Positions 6,321-8,557 of a stretch of DNA of 8,557 bases are shown here, in pieces. The stretch lies in assembly GCA_020425915.1 (NCBI GenBank), contig JAGQQZ010000510.1, positions 1-8,557 on the forward strand, in the 5' to 3' direction. The notes under the pieces were generated by a model, which was not told the origin of the DNA, did no database searches, and saw only the letters and a list, made by a program, of their open reading frames with translations. Numbering within the stretch: position 1 is the stretch's first letter; each line of letters starts with the position of its first letter. The translations under genes and the position numbers were made by a program. This stretch comes from Planctomycetota bacterium. Lineage in GTDB: Bacteria > Planctomycetota > UBA1135 > UBA2386.

Positions 6321-8168
6321 CTAGTTGTTGGGACCGATGATCGTCTCGATCGCGTTCGTGGTGATGATCGGCAACGCACTTCCGGCCCACGGGGCCCCGG
6401 GATCGACGACCAGCAGTTGGAACTTCAGGGGCAACCCGACGAGACCCGGCTCGCCGCCCATCAGATTCATGTAGAAGTACGCCGTCGGATCGCCGGGGGT
6501 CCAGACGCCGTTGAGGATCCCGCCCAACGACGTGATGGCGCCGGACAGGATGTTCGCGTCGTGGGTCAGCACGCAGGAATCCGGGAACGCGGGCCAGACC
6601 TGGTTGAGGCGCAGGTAGTCGGGCGGGGAATATGCCGTCGTGCCGAGCACCGCGAACACGTTCGTGGCCGTCGCCGGAATCGAGGTGGCGAACGTCGTGA
6701 ACTGGTACCCGTCCGTCGGCGCGAACGCGAAGCCGAAGTCGATCGTCTGCGGCGCACCCGGGTCCTGCAGTCCGTGGGGCGCCGTGCCGGAGTTCCATCC
6801 GTCGAACATCGTTGGCCCCGTCGAGTACGGGCCTCCGGTCGTCAGGTCGTACGCGACTGCCGGCGTCGAACCGTCCGAGCAACCGATGGCCAAGTTGTCG
6901 ACGCCGATCCAGTTGCCGATGTCCTCGTACACGACCGTCCAAGAATCCCCGCTCACGAGATCGAGCTGGATCTGGAACGTCAGCTCGTTCGACTCCTGCC
7001 ACTCGTTGGTCTTGAGGTAGGTGATGTTGCAGAACGTCGCCCCGTCCGTGCAGACGTAGGCGGTGTCGTCGTCGTCCGGCTCGAGATCGGTCCAGAACGG
7101 GAAGATCGACGCATACGCGTTGATCACGCCGGGGTACGGGTTCCACCGGGAGACGTCCGACCCGGGGGCGATCAGGCGGCCGTTCGAGTCGAGGTCGAGC
7201 GTCGAATACGCGATCCCGTTCGGCAGTTCGAAGGTCGCGCCTCCGAGATCGATGTTCCTGATCGAGTCGCCATCCGCGAACGGGACGCGCGCACCGAGAT
7301 CCGTGTTGAAGCTCGCCGGCACCGTGGTGACGTCGAAGCCTGTGGGCGTTCGCGTCCAGCGCAGCGCGAACGGTGGGTCCGGCGGGGTGCCGAAGTCACA
7401 ACTCGGGCCGAACTTCTTCGCGTACGGGGCCAGGAAGCACTGCGAGCGCGTGACGAAGTAGCCACCGGTCCCGTCCGGCACGAAGTCGAAGCGTGCGCCC
7501 TCGAGGTCCCATGAGTCGTAGCCGTACTGCGCCCAGAAGTACGTGTGCCGGCACGCGCTCGCCCCGACGATCTCGGCGATATCGGTCCGCCCGGGAGCGG
7601 GCGTGCCGTTGGCTGGCGAGAATCCGATGTCGGTCTGCCCGTCGTTGATCCCGTAACCGTCCCACCCGTAAACGAAGGCGAAGCTGTTGTCCGCGTTGAG
7701 TTCGATCCAGATCGTCATCGGGAACGTGCCGAGGCGGATGTTCCGCCATTCGAAGTACGCCTGGTCGACGCCGTTGTCGTGGAAGTAGAGCCCCATGCCA
7801 GGGGTCGACGTTCCTTGGCCGGAATCGCCCCAGTGCGACGCGATCGTCGGGAACGTCAGCGACGTCGTGACCGCCGGATCGCCGAACTGGAGCCCGTTGC
7901 CGACGCCAGGGGTGTGCGAGCCGCCGGGAGCGAGATACCCGCTGGTGACGAAGTCGATGCTCGTGGTCGGAGACCCTCCACCCGGAAAGGTGAACGGGAA
8001 CGACAGGGAGACGTTGTGGACCTCGAGGCTGGAAGCGCTCATCGGCGCGAGGAACGTCCCTCCGGTCGACGGCGGCGGGCACTGTGCGGGCGCGACGTGG
8101 GCGGCGGAGAGGCCAATGGCAAGCGCGGTCAGGACTTGACGGCAGAGAGAGTGTGGGGAGCAGTTCAT
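6321..8168 (-). CDS. Large exported protein with two nidogen-like domains
   Basis: 615 residues. The signal peptide carries Arg10, a hydrophobic core VLTALAIGLSAAHVA and a type I site after APA (residue 28). Two related beta domains follow. In copy 1 (about 50-190), FPGGGSPTTSIDFVTSGYLAPGG leads to FPTIASHWGD, AYFEWRNIRLG, TIWIELNADNSFAFVYG and TDIGFSPANGT. In copy 2 (about 290-435), FELPNGIAYSTLDLDSNGRL leads to FPFWTDLEP, NITYLKTNEW, TFQIQLDLVSGDSWTVVYED and LAIGCSDGST. This order of strands is that of the extracellular NIDO (nidogen) type domain. A cysteine-bearing linker (FLAPYAKKFGPSC, 245-257) joins them. Residues about 505-615 form a C-terminal beta region whose last 39 positions resemble the end of the propeller protein at 2836-4161. 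No transmembrane segment or known sorting motif follows. The start at 8168 is chosen for the signal peptide although its ribosome binding site is weak; in-frame ATGs at 8216 and 8426 would bury the signal. Probably secreted or surface-attached; function unknown. Confidence 0.85.
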   Translation of the reverse strand: MNCSPHSLCRQVLTALAIGLSAAHVAPAQCPPPSTGGTFLAPMSASSLEVHNVSLSFPFTFPGGGSPTTSIDFVTSGYLAPGGSHTPGVGNGLQFGDPAVTTSLTFPTIASHWGDSGQGTSTPGMGLYFHDNGVDQAYFEWRNIRLGTFPMTIWIELNADNSFAFVYGWDGYGINDGQTDIGFSPANGTPAPGRTDIAEIVGASACRHTYFWAQYGYDSWDLEGARFDFVPDGTGGYFVTRSQCFLAPYAKKFGPSCDFGTPPDPPFALRWTRTPTGFDVTTVPASFNTDLGARVPFADGDSIRNIDLGGATFELPNGIAYSTLDLDSNGRLIAPGSDVSRWNPYPGVINAYASIFPFWTDLEPDDDDTAYVCTDGATFCNITYLKTNEWQESNELTFQIQLDLVSGDSWTVVYEDIGNWIGVDNLAIGCSDGSTPAVAYDLTTGGPYSTGPTMFDGWNSGTAPHGLQDPGAPQTIDFGFAFAPTDGYQFTTFATSIPATATNVFAVLGTTAYSPPDYLRLNQVWPAFPDSCVLTHDANILSGAITSLGGILNGVWTPGDPTAYFYMNLMGGEPGLVGLPLKFQLLVVDPGAPWAGSALPIITTNAIETIIGPNN

Positions 8169-8557
8169 GTTCGTGTTCTGCTTCGGAGCAGAGGTCGAGA
8201 GAGCGAACGAGAGCATAGGGCGGGATCGGCCAGGATTTCTTGGGCCGATTCGGTGCGCCGTTTCTCCAGCCGCGGGATGCCCGCCAGCGCAGCCGCGCGT
8301 CGGTCGACAGATCCGCCGTGTCACCGTAGCCGCGGTCGTTGCGGTGCGCGTCGTCGCGGATGGAACAGGCCGCCGCAGTTCGGCGAATTGAGCAGTTCGT
8401 CGAACTTGGAAAGGGACGCGGCGCACACTCTTCGCGGTGGCGACCGTGAGTCAGTCCGCCGATCTGCTCGGACTCCGCCAAGTCGCGTGGCGTCAATTCG
8501 GCGACGGTCACCGTGCGTCGCGCCGGTCCAGTTTTCGGACATTGCGCGCATCGCAGG
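8169..8557. other. Region upstream of the exported protein, no supported gene
   Basis: Short frames on both strands reach only a few dozen codons. They are arginine-rich, lack ribosome binding sites and show no family likeness. A possible -10 element TATGCT lies on the minus strand at 8217-8212, but no -35 accompanies it. The stretch contains the inverted repeat at 8224-8250. A gene running off the right edge cannot be excluded, since fewer than 40 codons of it would be visible. Confidence 0.5.
8224..8250. repeat. Inverted repeat upstream of the nidogen-like protein gene
   Basis: ATCGGCC (8225-8231) and GGCCGAT (8243-8249) form a perfect 7-bp stem around an 11-base loop, extendable by one G-T pair. 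It lies about 57 bases upstream of the start codon at 8168, just upstream of the possible -10 element. It could be an operator or a terminator for something further right; the sequence alone does not decide. Confidence 0.4.

Noticed and set aside
6249..7514. Plus-strand open frame of 421 codons
   Set aside because: It is antisense to the exported nidogen-like protein, which has a signal peptide and convincing beta domains. The frame also runs through the terminator hairpin and has a repetitive Arg/Val/Glu composition.
8360..8449. Plus-strand 29-codon frame beginning MEQAAAVRRIEQ
   Set aside because: It has an amphipathic appearance but no ribosome binding site, no known family and a length common by chance.
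7396..8511. Minus-strand open frame of 371 codons spanning the right intergenic region
   Set aside because: Most of it is an out-of-frame shadow of the nidogen-like gene. The N-terminal part, with a GTG start at 8511, looks somewhat protein-like but has no family likeness or ribosome binding site.
1..8557. CRISPR arrays, tRNA or rRNA genes, insertion sequences, integrases and toxin-antitoxin pairs
   Set aside because: I looked for direct repeats with regular spacers, cloverleaf patterns, transposase motifs and terminal inverted repeats and saw none.

Overview
The window is GC-rich bacterial DNA with a strong preference for G or C at third codon positions. It holds five real genes, one of them cut by the left edge, plus a truncated gene remnant. 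The organism is most likely a planctomycete or a close relative. This is inferred from the style of the large exported proteins: cleaved signal peptides ending A-x-A|Q, beta-rich bodies and a C-terminal beta module. The exported TPR-CHAT protein and the motility gene fit the same picture. No rRNA or taxonomic marker is present, so this placement is tentative.

Left part, minus strand (1-4161). An exported beta-propeller-like protein (4161-2836) is followed after 36 bases by an exported TPR-CHAT protein (2799 to beyond position 1). Both starts have a Shine-Dalgarno sequence six bases upstream, and they probably form an operon. The CHAT protein shows nine TPR-like repeats of about 42 residues and an intact His/Cys peptidase dyad (H839, C917). 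Its C-terminus lies outside the window. Because it has no stop codon inside the window, it is easy to miss among many arginine-rich antisense reading frames.

Middle (4321-5234). A minus-strand remnant of 79 codons matches the C-terminal half of an SRPBCC/polyketide-cyclase-like domain; the expected N-terminal part is missing. It faces away from a plus-strand DUF2459-like putative lipoprotein (4611-5234) that has no clear ribosome binding site.

Right part (5235-8557). A compact flagellin (5353-6180) is preceded by a good match to a sigma-28 (FliA) promoter with exact 15-base spacing. It is convergent with a 615-residue exported protein (8168-6321) built from two nidogen-like domains and ending in a segment that resembles the end of the propeller protein. 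A perfect 14-bp stem-loop (6276-6307) lies between the convergent genes and probably terminates both. The last 389 bases hold an inverted repeat upstream of the exported protein and no gene I can support.

Together the genes are mostly cell-surface or exported functions: the flagellar filament, two large secreted beta proteins, an exported putative protease and a lipoprotein. Nothing here is a recognised defence or mobile element. The least explained parts are the exported TPR-CHAT/propeller pair and the C-terminal segment shared by two exported proteins.
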